A stretch of 64,000 nt of DNA from positions 124,001 to 188,000 of the forward strand of contig CAJMNH010000004.1 in assembly GCA_905214725.1 (NCBI GenBank), written 5' to 3'. This DNA comes from an uncultured bacterium. Lineage in GTDB: Bacteria; Bacteroidota; Bacteroidia; Bacteroidales; Rikenellaceae. Shown here piece after piece: positions 1 through 11,195 of the stretch. The position numbers and the translations under genes are program-made. Under the pieces are notes generated by a model. It was not told where the DNA came from and did no database searches. It saw nothing but the letters and a program-made list of their open reading frames with translations. Positions within the stretch are counted from its first letter, which is position 1, and every line of letters begins with the position of its first letter.

Positions 1-473
1 ACGCATTGTCCGCCGAATTGAGCGGGAAACAGATTCTGCTGACCGTCAGTCCCGTCCGTCACTTGGGCGATGGACTGACGGGCAACACCGTAAGCAAAGC
101 CGTGCTGCGGCTCGCGGCCGAGGAACTGTCCGAACGACACGCGCAGATCGCCTACTTTCCTGCTTACGAAATCCTCTGCGACGACCTGCGCGACTACCGC
201 TTTTACGCCGACGATCTGGTTCACCCCTCGTCGCAGGCGGTCGCATACATCTGGAAGCATTTTTGCGAGGCGTTGCTTACGCCCGACGCGCGGCAACTGC
301 TGCCCCGCATCGCCGAGGTGACCGCCGCAGCCCGTCACCGGCCGCTCCATCCGACCGCCGAAGCCTACCGCGCTTTCTGCCGCCGCCAACTGGAAGCCAT
401 CGACCGGCTACCGGAAGCGGATTTCACGGAAGAAACGGCGTTTTTTCGCCGCCAAATCGAAATTAATTCCTAA
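1..473 (+). CDS. GSCFA domain protein, C-terminal part (5' end outside window)
   Basis: This is the last part of a GSCFA-family protein, and the reading frame is open through the left edge. The visible TVSPVRHLGDGL stretch followed by NTVSKAVL is typical of the conserved C-terminal half of Bacteroidota GSCFA proteins. The Gly-Ser-Cys-Phe-Ala motif that names the family should lie upstream of the window. These proteins resemble SGNH/GDSL-type hydrolases, but no substrate is known to me, so I give no reaction. A -7 box for the next gene overlaps its stop codon. The first in-frame TTG near base 6 is probably internal rather than a real start. Confidence 0.85.
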   Translation, partial: ALSAELSGKQILLTVSPVRHLGDGLTGNTVSKAVLRLAAEELSERHAQIAYFPAYEILCDDLRDYRFYADDLVHPSSQAVAYIWKHFCEALLTPDARQLLPRIAEVTAAARHRPLHPTAEAYRAFCRRQLEAIDRLPEADFTEETAFFRRQIEINS

Positions 474-478
474 ATTTG
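471..478 (+). promoter_or_regulatory. Possible -7 box for the PafA-like gene
   Basis: TAAATTTG matches the Bacteroidota -7 consensus TAnnTTTG and overlaps the stop codon of the GSCFA gene. Transcription would start about 10 bases before the ATG at 495. I see no good -33 TTTG, so the call is weak. Confidence 0.35.
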
Positions 479-494
479 TCGTTCAATAGATGCT

Positions 495-2117
495 ATGATG
501 AAATTCCGATATTTTCTACCGATTCTCACCCTTCTCGCATCGTTCCGAGCCGTAGCGGCGGAGACGCCCAAACTGGTTGTCCAGATCGTCGTCAGCTCGA
601 TGCGCGCCGAAGACCTGAACCGTTATGCCGAAAATTTTTCCGACGACGGTTTTTTGCGTCTCGTACGCGGCGGCACCTTCTATCCCGAAAGCCATTACGA
701 CTATCTGCATACCTCGACCCCCGTCTCGCTGGCAACGCTTACCACGGGCGCCAACCCTTCGGTACACGGCATCATCGCCGAACGTTGGATCGACTATGTG
801 AACAACAACGTCGTGGAGCTTACCAAGGACCGCACGACGATGGGCATCGAGTGCGACGCCGGCATCGGCGACTGCTCTCCCCGCAATCTGGTGGCCCCGA
901 CGCTGGGCGAAAGTCTTCAGCAGAGTTCGCCCAAGAGCCTCGTCGCCACCGTGGCGCTCGATCCCGCATCGGCCGTCGTCGCAGGAGGCTATACGCGCAA
1001 CGTCTTCTGGATGGACGCGCCGCGCGCCAACTGGATCACCTCGTCGTTCTACACCGAAACCCTGCCTGCGTGGGCCCGAAAATACAATCTCGGCCGTGAG
1101 ATTCTGGGATATATCCCCTTTGCGTGGGAATTGAAATACCCTCGCGACCGTTACCGGAATTCGCAAAGCACGGTCATCGACCTCAACCGACCCGAACATC
1201 TGCGCCGCAAACGCCATCGTCCGACGACGATCGAACCCGAAAAAGCCGTGCCGACAATCCCCTCCGGTATCGAAAGACTGCTTTACACCCCGTCAGGGAA
1301 CTCCGTCACGCTGGCCTTCGCACAACAGATACTCACACAGATGCGGCTGGGCAAGGACGCAGCGCCCGATCTGCTGAACATCTGTCTGGATGCACCGCGC
1401 CGCATCGCCGAGTGTTACGGTCCCGAATCGATCGAAGTCGAGGACATGTACTACCGGCTCGACGAAGAGTTGGCGCAATTTCTGAACTACCTTTTCGCGC
1501 AGATCAACCCCGAAGAGGTGGTCGTAGTGCTTACCTCCGACCACGGCACCAGTCCGTCGTACGACGCCGGCGTCTTCGAGCGCGATCGCTTCAACGCCGC
1601 ACAGTTTCAGGTGATCGTCAACAGTTTTCTCTGCGCCCAGCACGGCCCCGGCCAGTGGGTCGTCGATTACGAGGACAACAACCTCTACCTCAACCATACG
1701 CTCATCTACAACAAGGGGCTGGATCTGGCCGCCATCCAGAACGAAGCGGCGACCTTCGCCATGCAGTTCCGCGGCGTATCGCACGCGCTGTCGTCGACAG
1801 CCATGCGGTCGAGTTATTTCGGAAGCGGTTACGGCGAGAAGATGCAGAACAGTTTCTATCCCCGCCGTTCGGGCGACGTGGTCATCAACCTCATGCCCGG
1901 CTGCATCGAAGAACGACCGGACGTCCGGTCGAAATCGGGTTCGATGTACGGCTACGACACCACCGTGCCGCTGATCTTCTACGGCGGCCGCATCCCCGCC
2001 CGCAAGGTGGGGCGCAGCGTCGACATGACCTCCGTCGCTCCGACGCTGGCCTATCTGCTCGACATCCCCGAACCGGCGGCCTCGGAGGGTACGGTTCTGG
2101 AAGAATTCAGAAAATAA
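495..2117 (+). CDS. PafA-like alkaline phosphatase superfamily protein, probably catalytically degenerate
   Basis: A 540-residue exported protein with a signal peptide (about residues 1-22) and the fold signatures of the PafA type of the alkaline phosphatase superfamily. The nucleophile region (TSTPVSLATLTTG, residues 73-85, followed by PSVHG) and the metal motif TSDHG (about 347-351) are present. Compared with PafA as I know it, several key residues have changed. The Asp of the N-terminal VVDQMR motif is Ser (VVSSMR), the Asp/His pair before FGP is Arg/Glu (PRRIAECYGP), the C-terminal YDTHVP is YDTTVP, and the Asn after HGI is Glu. This suggests lost zinc sites and a non-enzymatic or altered role. 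Two ATGs lie at 495 and 498. sufE follows 12 bases downstream and probably shares the transcript. Confidence 0.85.
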   Translation: MMKFRYFLPILTLLASFRAVAAETPKLVVQIVVSSMRAEDLNRYAENFSDDGFLRLVRGGTFYPESHYDYLHTSTPVSLATLTTGANPSVHGIIAERWIDYVNNNVVELTKDRTTMGIECDAGIGDCSPRNLVAPTLGESLQQSSPKSLVATVALDPASAVVAGGYTRNVFWMDAPRANWITSSFYTETLPAWARKYNLGREILGYIPFAWELKYPRDRYRNSQSTVIDLNRPEHLRRKRHRPTTIEPEKAVPTIPSGIERLLYTPSGNSVTLAFAQQILTQMRLGKDAAPDLLNICLDAPRRIAECYGPESIEVEDMYYRLDEELAQFLNYLFAQINPEEVVVVLTSDHGTSPSYDAGVFERDRFNAAQFQVIVNSFLCAQHGPGQWVVDYEDNNLYLNHTLIYNKGLDLAAIQNEAATFAMQFRGVSHALSSTAMRSSYFGSGYGEKMQNSFYPRRSGDVVINLMPGCIEERPDVRSKSGSMYGYDTTVPLIFYGGRIPARKVGRSVDMTSVAPTLAYLLDIPEPAASEGTVLEEFRK

Positions 2118-2129
2118 GCGACAAAAACA

Positions 2130-2555
2130 ATGGATAAGATTCAGGACGAAATCATCGATGAATTCGCGGTCTTCGACGACTGGCTCGACAAATACGACTA
2201 TCTGATCGAACTGAGCGACTCGCTGCCGGCGATCGACGCGGCGCACCGCACCGACCGTTATCTCATCAACGGCTGCCAGTCGCGGGTATGGATCGACGCG
2301 CGGCTCGAAGAGGGGAAGGTCTATTATACGGCCGACAGCGACGCCATCATCACCAAAGGTATCATCTCACTGCTGATCCGCGTACTCAACGGCCGCACGC
2401 CGCAGGAGATCCTCTCGACCGAGCTCTATTTCATCGACGCCATCGGTCTGAAGGAAAACCTCTCGCCGACGCGTTCGAACGGTTTGTCGGCGATGCTCAA
2501 ACAGATGAAACTCTATGCGCTGGCATTCGAGAAGGAGTTGGAAACGAAGCGTTGA
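2130..2555 (+). CDS. sufE: SufE family Fe-S assembly sulfur acceptor
   Basis: SufE takes persulfide sulfur from the cysteine desulfurase SufS and passes it to the SufBCD scaffold during iron-sulfur cluster assembly in the cytoplasm. The protein is 141 residues, the normal length. The acceptor cysteine is Cys49 in LINGCQSRVW, the hallmark of the family, and the C-terminal half has the expected NGRTPQEI helix. It lies 12 bases after the PafA-like gene and shortly before a DUF59 Fe-S factor. SufS and SufBCD are not in the window, so the rest of the pathway must be elsewhere. Confidence in the family is high. Confidence 0.93.
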   Translation: MDKIQDEIIDEFAVFDDWLDKYDYLIELSDSLPAIDAAHRTDRYLINGCQSRVWIDARLEEGKVYYTADSDAIITKGIISLLIRVLNGRTPQEILSTELYFIDAIGLKENLSPTRSNGLSAMLKQMKLYALAFEKELETKR

Positions 2556-2611
2556 ATGCCGGAGGGAGCGGTTAACTGTTTTTTAATTCTCAATTCTAAT
2601 TTTCGAAGGTC

Positions 2612-2932
2612 ATGACTCCCGAAGAGATACTTAAAGTCGAAAAGGATATCATCCTTACGCTTAAAAATATTTACGATCCCGAAATTCCGGTCAATATCTA
2701 CGATCTGGGGCTCATTTACGAAATCGACTATACGCCCGACGGCACGGCCAATATCCGCATGACGCTCACGGCGCCCAACTGTCCGATGGCCGAACAGTTG
2801 GTCGAAGACGTCAACACGCAGGTGGCCAAGGTCGAAGGGGTCAAGGAGGTCAATATCGTCCTTACGTTCGATCCCGTATGGGACAAGAGCATGATGTCCG
2901 AAGAGGCGCTCATCGAACTCAACCTGCTGTAA
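2612..2932 (+). CDS. DUF59 / MIP18-family metal-sulfur cluster assembly factor
   Basis: A compact 106-residue protein of the DUF59 (MIP18/PaaD/SufT-like) family, which helps maturation of iron-sulfur proteins. Visible signatures are YDPEIPVNIYDLGLIY near residues 21-36 and the conserved cysteine (Cys57) in LTAPNCPMAEQ. The protein is a stand-alone single domain. It sits 56 bases downstream of sufE, consistent with a small Fe-S assembly cluster. The next gene starts 4 bases after its stop, so the two are translationally close. A TAATTTTC stretch just before the start could be a weak -7 box, but I do not rely on it. Confidence 0.9.
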   Translation: MTPEEILKVEKDIILTLKNIYDPEIPVNIYDLGLIYEIDYTPDGTANIRMTLTAPNCPMAEQLVEDVNTQVAKVEGVKEVNIVLTFDPVWDKSMMSEEALIELNLL

Positions 2933-2936
2933 CGCC

Positions 2937-3905
2937 ATGACGACGGACGAGGAACTGCGACGTATCGAACACCGGCTGCTGGCCGGCGCCGCGACATATG
3001 CCTGCGGCGGATATATCGCGCGCCTCGACACGCTGCGACGCAACGACCTCTACACACGGCTGGCCTACGACCGGCTGGAACGCAAATACAACGTGGTGCG
3101 CGAACTCTTCGCCGAAAGCGATCAGAACTGGAATCAGGCTTTTTATGCGATGCTCTTCCGCACGATCGGCGACACGACGAACCGCGACGCTTTCAGGACG
3201 TTGGCGCGACGGGTGAGCTACCGCATGATACTGCGCGAACGAACGTCGCTGCACGCCGTCGAAGCGATGTTGTTCGGGGCCTCGGGACTGCTCGACAACT
3301 ACCGCGACGACGCCTATACACGTTCACTGAAACAGGACTTCGAATATTTCTCCCGTAAATACGAGATCGAGCCGATGTCTGGCGACGAATGGAACCTTCG
3401 GGAGATCCGGCCGGCCAACCATCCGCTGCTGCGCATCGCCCAATTGGCGGCGTTCCTCGCGTCGAACGACTTTCTGATCGACCGGCTCGTCGAATGCCGT
3501 ACGGCGGAGGATGTGCGCCGGTTGTTTTCAGCCGAAGCGTCGGACTATTGGTATACTCATTATATTCCGGCGACGATCACCCACGAACTGCCCAAGCGCA
3601 TCGGACGGATGAAAGCCGATCTGTTGGGCATCAATCTTGTCGTGCAAATACAATACGCTTACGGAGCCTACAACGGTAACGACATGCTGCGCGAACGCGC
3701 CATCGCTCTGCTCGAAGCCATCCCCGCCGAGGAGAACCGCTTCATGCGCCACTGGCGTTTCTACGACCTGCATCCGGCCAACGCTTTCGAATCGCAGGCG
3801 CTGCTGCAACTGGCCACCGAATACTGCGACCGCCGCCGCTGCGCGGAGTGTCCGGTGGGACGGCGGCAGCTGGCGGCTGTCAAACAGGCGGAAAGCGACC
3901 GATAG
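2937..3905 (+). CDS. DUF2851 family protein, short form
   Basis: A 322-residue member of DUF2851, a Bacteroidota family of unknown function. The match rests on the family-like stretches AESDQNWNQAFYAMLFR (from about residue 60), EAMLFGASGLLD and the Trp/Arg-rich RIAQLAAFLAS region. Full-length relatives that I know of are about 420-430 residues and begin with a segment that is missing here. This copy starts directly before the central helical part. No upstream in-frame remnant is visible because the DUF59 gene ends 4 bases before its ATG. It could be a natural short subfamily rather than a broken gene. A CAECPVG motif with two cysteines lies near the C-terminus. Confidence 0.8.
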   Translation: MTTDEELRRIEHRLLAGAATYACGGYIARLDTLRRNDLYTRLAYDRLERKYNVVRELFAESDQNWNQAFYAMLFRTIGDTTNRDAFRTLARRVSYRMILRERTSLHAVEAMLFGASGLLDNYRDDAYTRSLKQDFEYFSRKYEIEPMSGDEWNLREIRPANHPLLRIAQLAAFLASNDFLIDRLVECRTAEDVRRLFSAEASDYWYTHYIPATITHELPKRIGRMKADLLGINLVVQIQYAYGAYNGNDMLRERAIALLEAIPAEENRFMRHWRFYDLHPANAFESQALLQLATEYCDRRRCAECPVGRRQLAAVKQAESDR

Positions 3906-3936
3906 AAATTACACGTTCAATTTTAACGATACGGCA

Positions 3937-4770
3937 ATGACGATACATATCGAAAAAGAGAGTTGCATAAAATGCGGAAAATGCGTACAGGTGTGCCCTT
4001 CCGAAATAATGGTTCGCGATGAAGCCGCGAAGGAGATCGCGCTCGTCCATATCGATCGCTGCATCGGCTGCGGACACTGCGTCGACGTATGTCCCACCGA
4101 TTCGGTCATTCACAGCGATTTTTCGCCGCAGGAGATACATACCATCGACTATTCGCAACGGCCGACGCCGGAACAGTTGCTGCTGCTCATCAAGTCGCGG
4201 CGTTCCAACCGAACGATCACGCCGAAACCCGTTCCCGAAGAGACGCTGCAACGGATCGTCGAAGCCGCACGCTACGCCCCGACGGCAACGAATTCCCGAC
4301 AGGTCTCCTTCACCCTTGTCTCGGATCCCGAACAACTCCGCCGTATCGGCGATTTCACCATCGGCGTATTCGACTCGATTGCGCGGAAACTGATGAATCC
4401 GATTGTGCGGACCCTTCTCAAACCCTTCCGGCCGGATCTTTACAGGTATGCCTCCGTCTTCGGCAGCATGAAACGAAAGCACGAGGCCGGCAAGGATCCG
4501 ATTCTCCGTAAGGCGACCGCACTGCTGATTATCCATACACCCGCATCCAACCGTTTCGGATGCGAGGACGCGAATCTGGCCTATCAGAACGCCTCGCTGA
4601 TGGCCGAGTCGCTGGGCGTGAGCCAGATTTATATGGGATTCGTCCTTATGGCCATCCGAATGGGAAAGAAAGGTGCATTTGCCCGAATAACCGGGATAAC
4701 GGGAAAACCGCAGGCGATCATGGCGCTGGGCATACCGGCGTTCCGCTACCCGAAATACGTGGACAGATAA
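3937..4770 (+). CDS. Nitroreductase family protein with N-terminal 2[4Fe-4S] ferredoxin domain
   Basis: A 277-residue cytoplasmic flavoprotein fusion. Residues 1-55 carry two ferredoxin motifs with CxxCxxCxxxCP spacing (Cys10, 13, 16, 20 and Cys42, 45, 48, 52), which should bind two [4Fe-4S] clusters. From about residue 85 a nitroreductase/FMN domain begins (IKSRRSNRTITPKPVPEE, then RYAPTATNSRQ). The arrangement implies electron flow from a reduced cluster to FMN and then to an unknown acceptor. I chose the ATG at 3937 because the ferredoxin motif begins right after it. The frame stays open further upstream only as a shadow of the DUF2851 gene. The gene lies 31 bases downstream of DUF2851. 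Confidence 0.92.
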   Translation: MTIHIEKESCIKCGKCVQVCPSEIMVRDEAAKEIALVHIDRCIGCGHCVDVCPTDSVIHSDFSPQEIHTIDYSQRPTPEQLLLLIKSRRSNRTITPKPVPEETLQRIVEAARYAPTATNSRQVSFTLVSDPEQLRRIGDFTIGVFDSIARKLMNPIVRTLLKPFRPDLYRYASVFGSMKRKHEAGKDPILRKATALLIIHTPASNRFGCEDANLAYQNASLMAESLGVSQIYMGFVLMAIRMGKKGAFARITGITGKPQAIMALGIPAFRYPKYVDR

Positions 4771-4804
4771 ACCCTTACGCCCGCCACGAAAGGCCTTCGC
4801 CCGT

Positions 4805-4836
4805 TTTCCGGCGGAGCGGCCGCCGCCCGCCGGAAA
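4805..4836. terminator. Hairpin after the nitroreductase gene
   Basis: A perfect 10-bp stem (TTTCCGGCGG with CCGCCGGAAA) and a 12-base GC-rich loop lie 34 bases past the nitroreductase stop. There is no following T run, so it may be a weak terminator or an mRNA-stabilising hairpin. Confidence 0.4.
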
Positions 4837-4905
4837 GAAAGACTTCCGGTCGATTGCATCGAAGCATCGTCATTCATTTCCAGCCAATTCATAAAAGCCC
4901 GAACG

Positions 4906-5541
4906 ATGAATACCAATGAAAAAATCATGCAGGCTCTCGCGCATCAACCGCGTGCAGAGCAGGCGTTGAACTGCGGAGACCTTGCCGCCGCTTACGCAGA
5001 AGCCGTCGATTTTTACGAACGGCTGAATGCCCTCTACGAAGACGACCTGACCGACGAATCTCTGCAAGCCGCATTTGTCGGGGCGGAATCCGCCGCGCTG
5101 ATTCTTTCGAAGATAGCGGCGCAGGACGCCGAGTTCCAAATCAATGGCGACAGCGATTTCGACTGCGATCCCGATTTCGGAAGCCCCGATTCCGAACTCC
5201 TCATTCAGGTTGTCGCCTATGCACGCCGGTCGGTCGAACTGGCGCAGAAAATATACGGCGGCGACCACTCGCGGAAAAATGCGTTGACCGTCATCTCGGC
5301 AGCCACAATTTACCTATACCACAATTGCGATCTGCTATGCAAGGACAACGATTTGAATCGGATACGAGAAGACGCCGCTCGGCTGGCCGACTCGCTTCGG
5401 CAGCGGTATCCCGCGCAAGAGGAAGTAATACGGACCGTCAAGGCATATCACGACGCAGTCGAGCGATTAGATAACAATTTCGATCAACTGAACACCCTGT
5501 TGGCGAACTGTCTCGAAGAGAGTAAAACTTGGAACCGATAA
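4906..5541 (+). CDS. Uncharacterised acidic helical protein (TPR-like)
   Basis: A 211-residue protein that I do not recognise. It has no signal peptide and no membrane segment, so it is probably cytoplasmic. The sequence is acidic and rich in Ala, Leu, Glu and Asp, with helix-like stretches such as ALNCGDLAAAYAEAVDFYERLN and RYPAQEEVIRTVKAYHDAVERL. These suggest a bundle of helical hairpins like tetratricopeptide repeats, but no clear TPR consensus repeats in register. A short Asp-rich loop (DSDFDCDPDFGSPD) lies near the middle. It stands alone between a hairpin and the secA leader region. Translation is supported by an ATG with an A-rich context and a full-length open frame of normal composition. 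Confidence 0.65.
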   Translation: MNTNEKIMQALAHQPRAEQALNCGDLAAAYAEAVDFYERLNALYEDDLTDESLQAAFVGAESAALILSKIAAQDAEFQINGDSDFDCDPDFGSPDSELLIQVVAYARRSVELAQKIYGGDHSRKNALTVISAATIYLYHNCDLLCKDNDLNRIREDAARLADSLRQRYPAQEEVIRTVKAYHDAVERLDNNFDQLNTLLANCLEESKTWNR

Positions 5542-5576
5542 AAACGACCGGAATCATTCCCCTGCAACTTATAAAA

Positions 5577-5607
5577 GGCCGCTCGCAACCGGCGGAGGCG
5601 AGCGGTC
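5577..5607. terminator. Hairpin in the gap before secA
   Basis: CCGCTCGC pairs with GCGAGCGG around an 11-base loop, 38 bases after the previous stop. There is no T run. The rest of the 5542-5826 gap holds the secA promoter and nothing else I can name. Confidence 0.4.
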
Positions 5608-5773
5608 ATCTCCGGCTGCGACTCAGCGGCTCACGGAGCCGTCATACGGCGACAAGTCTGAAAAGGCTGATTTTGAAAACAAATAAACCGTTCCGAAGAG
5701 CCGTCATCCGCTTTTTCTTTTCGGACAGCCTCATAAATACATTTCCTTCGATAGGATTTTACTGAAAAAAGGC

Positions 5774-5781
5774 TATCTTTG
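5774..5781 (+). promoter_or_regulatory. -7 box of the secA promoter
   Basis: TATCTTTG is an exact Bacteroidota -7 box, 45 bases before the secA ATG. The leader that follows is A-rich, as is usual in this phylum. No clear -33 TTTG sits at the right distance. Confidence 0.6.
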
Positions 5782-5826
5782 TAAAATTTATAACTTGTAC
5801 TCAGGCAAAAAAACGAACAAACTTCA

Positions 5827-9120
<3,294 letters not shown>

Positions 9121-9135
9121 ACAGCAGAAACAGAT

Positions 9136-9176
9136 AAAAGGTTAAAAGCGGCCGCCGTTCGCTTTTAACCTTTTTC
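9136..9176 (+). terminator. Rho-independent terminator of secA
   Basis: A perfect 15-bp stem (AAAAGGTTAAAAGCG with CGCTTTTAACCTTTT), a 9-base loop and a T run lie 15 bases after the secA stop. Confidence 0.9.
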
Positions 9177-9198
9177 TTTCACCTTAAAACGAAACGAT

Positions 9199-9636
9199 AT
9201 GGGATACAAGGAGGAGAAACAACGCCAACTCGACCGCCGTTACCTGCGCATGGCGCGTATCTGGGCGGAAAACTCCTATTGCGTACGCCGCAAGGTGGGA
9301 GCTTTGATCGTCAAGGATAAGATGATTATTTCGGACGGCTACAACGGCACGCCTTCGGGATTCGAGAATATTTGCGAAGACGAAGCCGGCAAGACCAAGC
9401 CCTATGTGCTTCATGCCGAAGCCAACGCCATCACGAAAGTCGCCAAAAGCGCCAACAATTGCGACGGCTCGACGCTCTACATCACCGCAGCGCCCTGCAT
9501 CGAGTGTTCGAAACTCATCATTCAGGCCGGTATCCGGCGGGTGGTCTACTGCGACGAATACCGCTCGGAAGAGGGGCTCGACCTGCTGCGCAAAGTCGGT
9601 ATCGAATGTACGCAAATCAACGATCTCGAAGACTGA
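9199..9636 (+). CDS. Deoxycytidylate (dCMP) deaminase family protein
   Basis: A 145-residue zinc-dependent deaminase that most likely converts dCMP to dUMP, the precursor for thymidylate. The zinc and catalytic motifs are clear: HAEANA with His72 as ligand and Glu74 as the proton shuttle, and PCIEC with Cys100 and Cys103. The GYNGTPSGF segment (residues 47-55) is typical of dCMP deaminases rather than of cytidine or tRNA adenosine deaminases. The family is also annotated as ComE-type. The gene starts just after the secA terminator. Its promoter is not obvious, and the 18-base interval after the T run leaves little room, so partial read-through from secA is possible. Confidence 0.92.
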   Translation: MGYKEEKQRQLDRRYLRMARIWAENSYCVRRKVGALIVKDKMIISDGYNGTPSGFENICEDEAGKTKPYVLHAEANAITKVAKSANNCDGSTLYITAAPCIECSKLIIQAGIRRVVYCDEYRSEEGLDLLRKVGIECTQINDLED

Positions 9637-9855
9637 CGTCCTGAAACGACGGCCGATACTATGGTCGTATTGCCTGCACCGCTGCGGCGCAACAGCCTGC
9701 GCAGCTGCCCTCCGATAACGGCGATCCGGTATCCGCACGGATGTGCAGCACCGGCGAATCGAACAACCGCGTACGCTATGTGCTGCGACGCACAGCAGCC
9801 GCTCCTACGGCAGAGTAGACCGAAACGATCGGATACCTAACCAACAAGATAACAG
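9637..9855. other. Gap between dCMP deaminase and SDR genes
   Basis: I see no convincing gene here. The sequence is GC-rich, and the short open frames that cross it extend from shadows of the deaminase gene. The A-rich stretch just before 9856 is a normal Bacteroidota leader. Confidence 0.4.
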
Positions 9856-10590
9856 ATGAAACGGATCGTCATTATGGGAGCCACTTCGGGAATCGGACTC
9901 GAAACGGCCAAACGCTGCATCGCCGCCGGATGGCATGTCGGCGCCGCCGGACGTCGCACGGATGCGCTGGAACAACTGCGTGAACTCGCGCCGGAACAAG
10001 TCGTGACCGAACCGGCAGACGTGACGGAGGAGAATGCTCCGTCGGCGCTCGACCGCCTGATCGAAAAGCTCGGCGGCATGGACATTTATCTCCACGTTTC
10101 GGGAATCGGCAGCCAGAATCCGCAGCTGGACCCGCAGATCGAACTGCGTACCGTTCGGACAAACGTCGAAGGATTTACCCGCATGGTGACCGCCGCCTAC
10201 GGATATTTCGCCCGTCACGGCGGAGGACATCTGGCCGTTATCAGTTCCATCGCCGGAACACGAGGTCTGGGAACCGCGGCAGTATATTCCGCGTCGAAGC
10301 GGTTCCAGAACATCTATATCGATTCGCTCGATCAGCTCGCGCGCATGGAAAACCTGAATATTCGCTTCACCGATATTCGCCCGGGGTTCGTCGCGACACC
10401 CTTACTCAAAGAAGGCAAACACTATCCGATGCTTATGCAGCCCGAGAAGGTCGCCGCAAGCGTGTTCCGAGCGTTGGAACGCCGAAAACGCCGCGTAGTG
10501 ATCGACCGCCGCTTCGCTCTGCTGGTTTTCTTCTGGCGACTCATCCCGCAAAGGCTATGGGAACGCCTTCCGATTCGCACCAAAGCATAG
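9856..10590 (+). CDS. Short-chain dehydrogenase/reductase (SDR) family oxidoreductase
   Basis: A 244-residue classical SDR enzyme. The cofactor loop GATSGIG is at residues 8-14. The catalytic Tyr and Lys are in YSASK (Tyr144, Lys148), preceded by the catalytic Ser in the AVISSIAG region (about 127-134). The AAGRR segment after the second strand has two arginines, which favours NADP(H) over NAD(H). The substrate cannot be read from the sequence. The C-terminus after residue 215 is hydrophobic and basic (VFFWRLIPQRLWERLP), suggesting peripheral contact with the membrane. The gene is alone between a featureless gap and a long inverted repeat shared with ssb on the opposite strand. Confidence 0.9.
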   Translation: MKRIVIMGATSGIGLETAKRCIAAGWHVGAAGRRTDALEQLRELAPEQVVTEPADVTEENAPSALDRLIEKLGGMDIYLHVSGIGSQNPQLDPQIELRTVRTNVEGFTRMVTAAYGYFARHGGGHLAVISSIAGTRGLGTAAVYSASKRFQNIYIDSLDQLARMENLNIRFTDIRPGFVATPLLKEGKHYPMLMQPEKVAASVFRALERRKRRVVIDRRFALLVFFWRLIPQRLWERLPIRTKA

Positions 10591-10609
10591 ACGCTTCCTT
10601 TTGCATACA

Positions 10610-10643
10610 TTAGGGTCGCCATCCTTTCGGATGGCGACCCTAA
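10610..10643. terminator. Inverted repeat between convergent SDR gene and ssb
   Basis: A perfect 15-bp stem (TTAGGGTCGCCATCC with GGATGGCGACCCTAA) with a TTTC loop. It lies between two converging genes and probably ends transcription from both sides, although neither side has a strong T run. Confidence 0.75.
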
Positions 10644-10682
10644 TCATATATTCCGTTACCGGCGCAGACCGCCCGCCCCTTT

Positions 10683-11168
10683 TTAGAACGGCAGGTCGTC
10701 AGGATCCTCGGCCGGCGTCACTACCGGAGGAGCGGCAGATTGCACAGGCTGTCCCGCAGGCTGAGCGTAACCGCCCTGAGCACCGCCCTGCGGCTGATAG
10801 CCGCCTTGTCCGGCAGGCTGCCCGCCGACCGGATTGTCGGAGCGTTTGCCGAGCAGCTTCATATCCGACGCAATGATCTCGGTCGTATAACGCTTCTGAT
10901 TCTCCTTGTCCATCCACTCGCGCGTGCGCAGGCTGCCTTCGATATAGAGCTGGCTGCCTTTGCGTACGAAACGATCCACCACGTCGGCCAGACCGCGCCA
11001 CAGAATGACCGTATGCCACTCGGTATGTTCTTTCCAATCGTTGGCCTGCTTGTCGAACATGCGTTCGGTCGTAGCCAGACGCACCCGTGCGACTTTCACG
11101 CCGCTTTCGATGGCACGCACCTCGGGGTCGATCCCGACGTTGCCTACCAATATCACCTTATTAATCAT
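10683..11168 (-). CDS. ssb: Single-stranded DNA-binding protein
   Basis: SSB coats single-stranded DNA during replication, repair and recombination. The 161-residue protein has the OB-fold of the family (MINKVILVGNVGIDPEVR at the start, then the EWHTVILWRGLADVV strand pair). A low-complexity Gly/Gln/Pro linker follows (about 115-150). The acidic tip DPDDLPF is the docking peptide for partner proteins. The start ATG is unambiguous. It lies 27 bases downstream of the purine nucleoside phosphorylase gene on the same strand. It is probably the last gene of the lpxK transcript, though an internal promoter in the short AT-rich gap cannot be excluded. Confidence 0.96.
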   Translation of the reverse strand: MINKVILVGNVGIDPEVRAIESGVKVARVRLATTERMFDKQANDWKEHTEWHTVILWRGLADVVDRFVRKGSQLYIEGSLRTREWMDKENQKRYTTEIIASDMKLLGKRSDNPVGGQPAGQGGYQPQGGAQGGYAQPAGQPVQSAAPPVVTPAEDPDDLPF

Positions 11169-11195
11169 ATCTTTGATTGTTTAAATATACACCGT

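Noticed and set aside
5529..5765. A 78-codon frame before secA
   Set aside because: It overlaps the end of the helical protein gene, crosses a hairpin and has no domain or leader.
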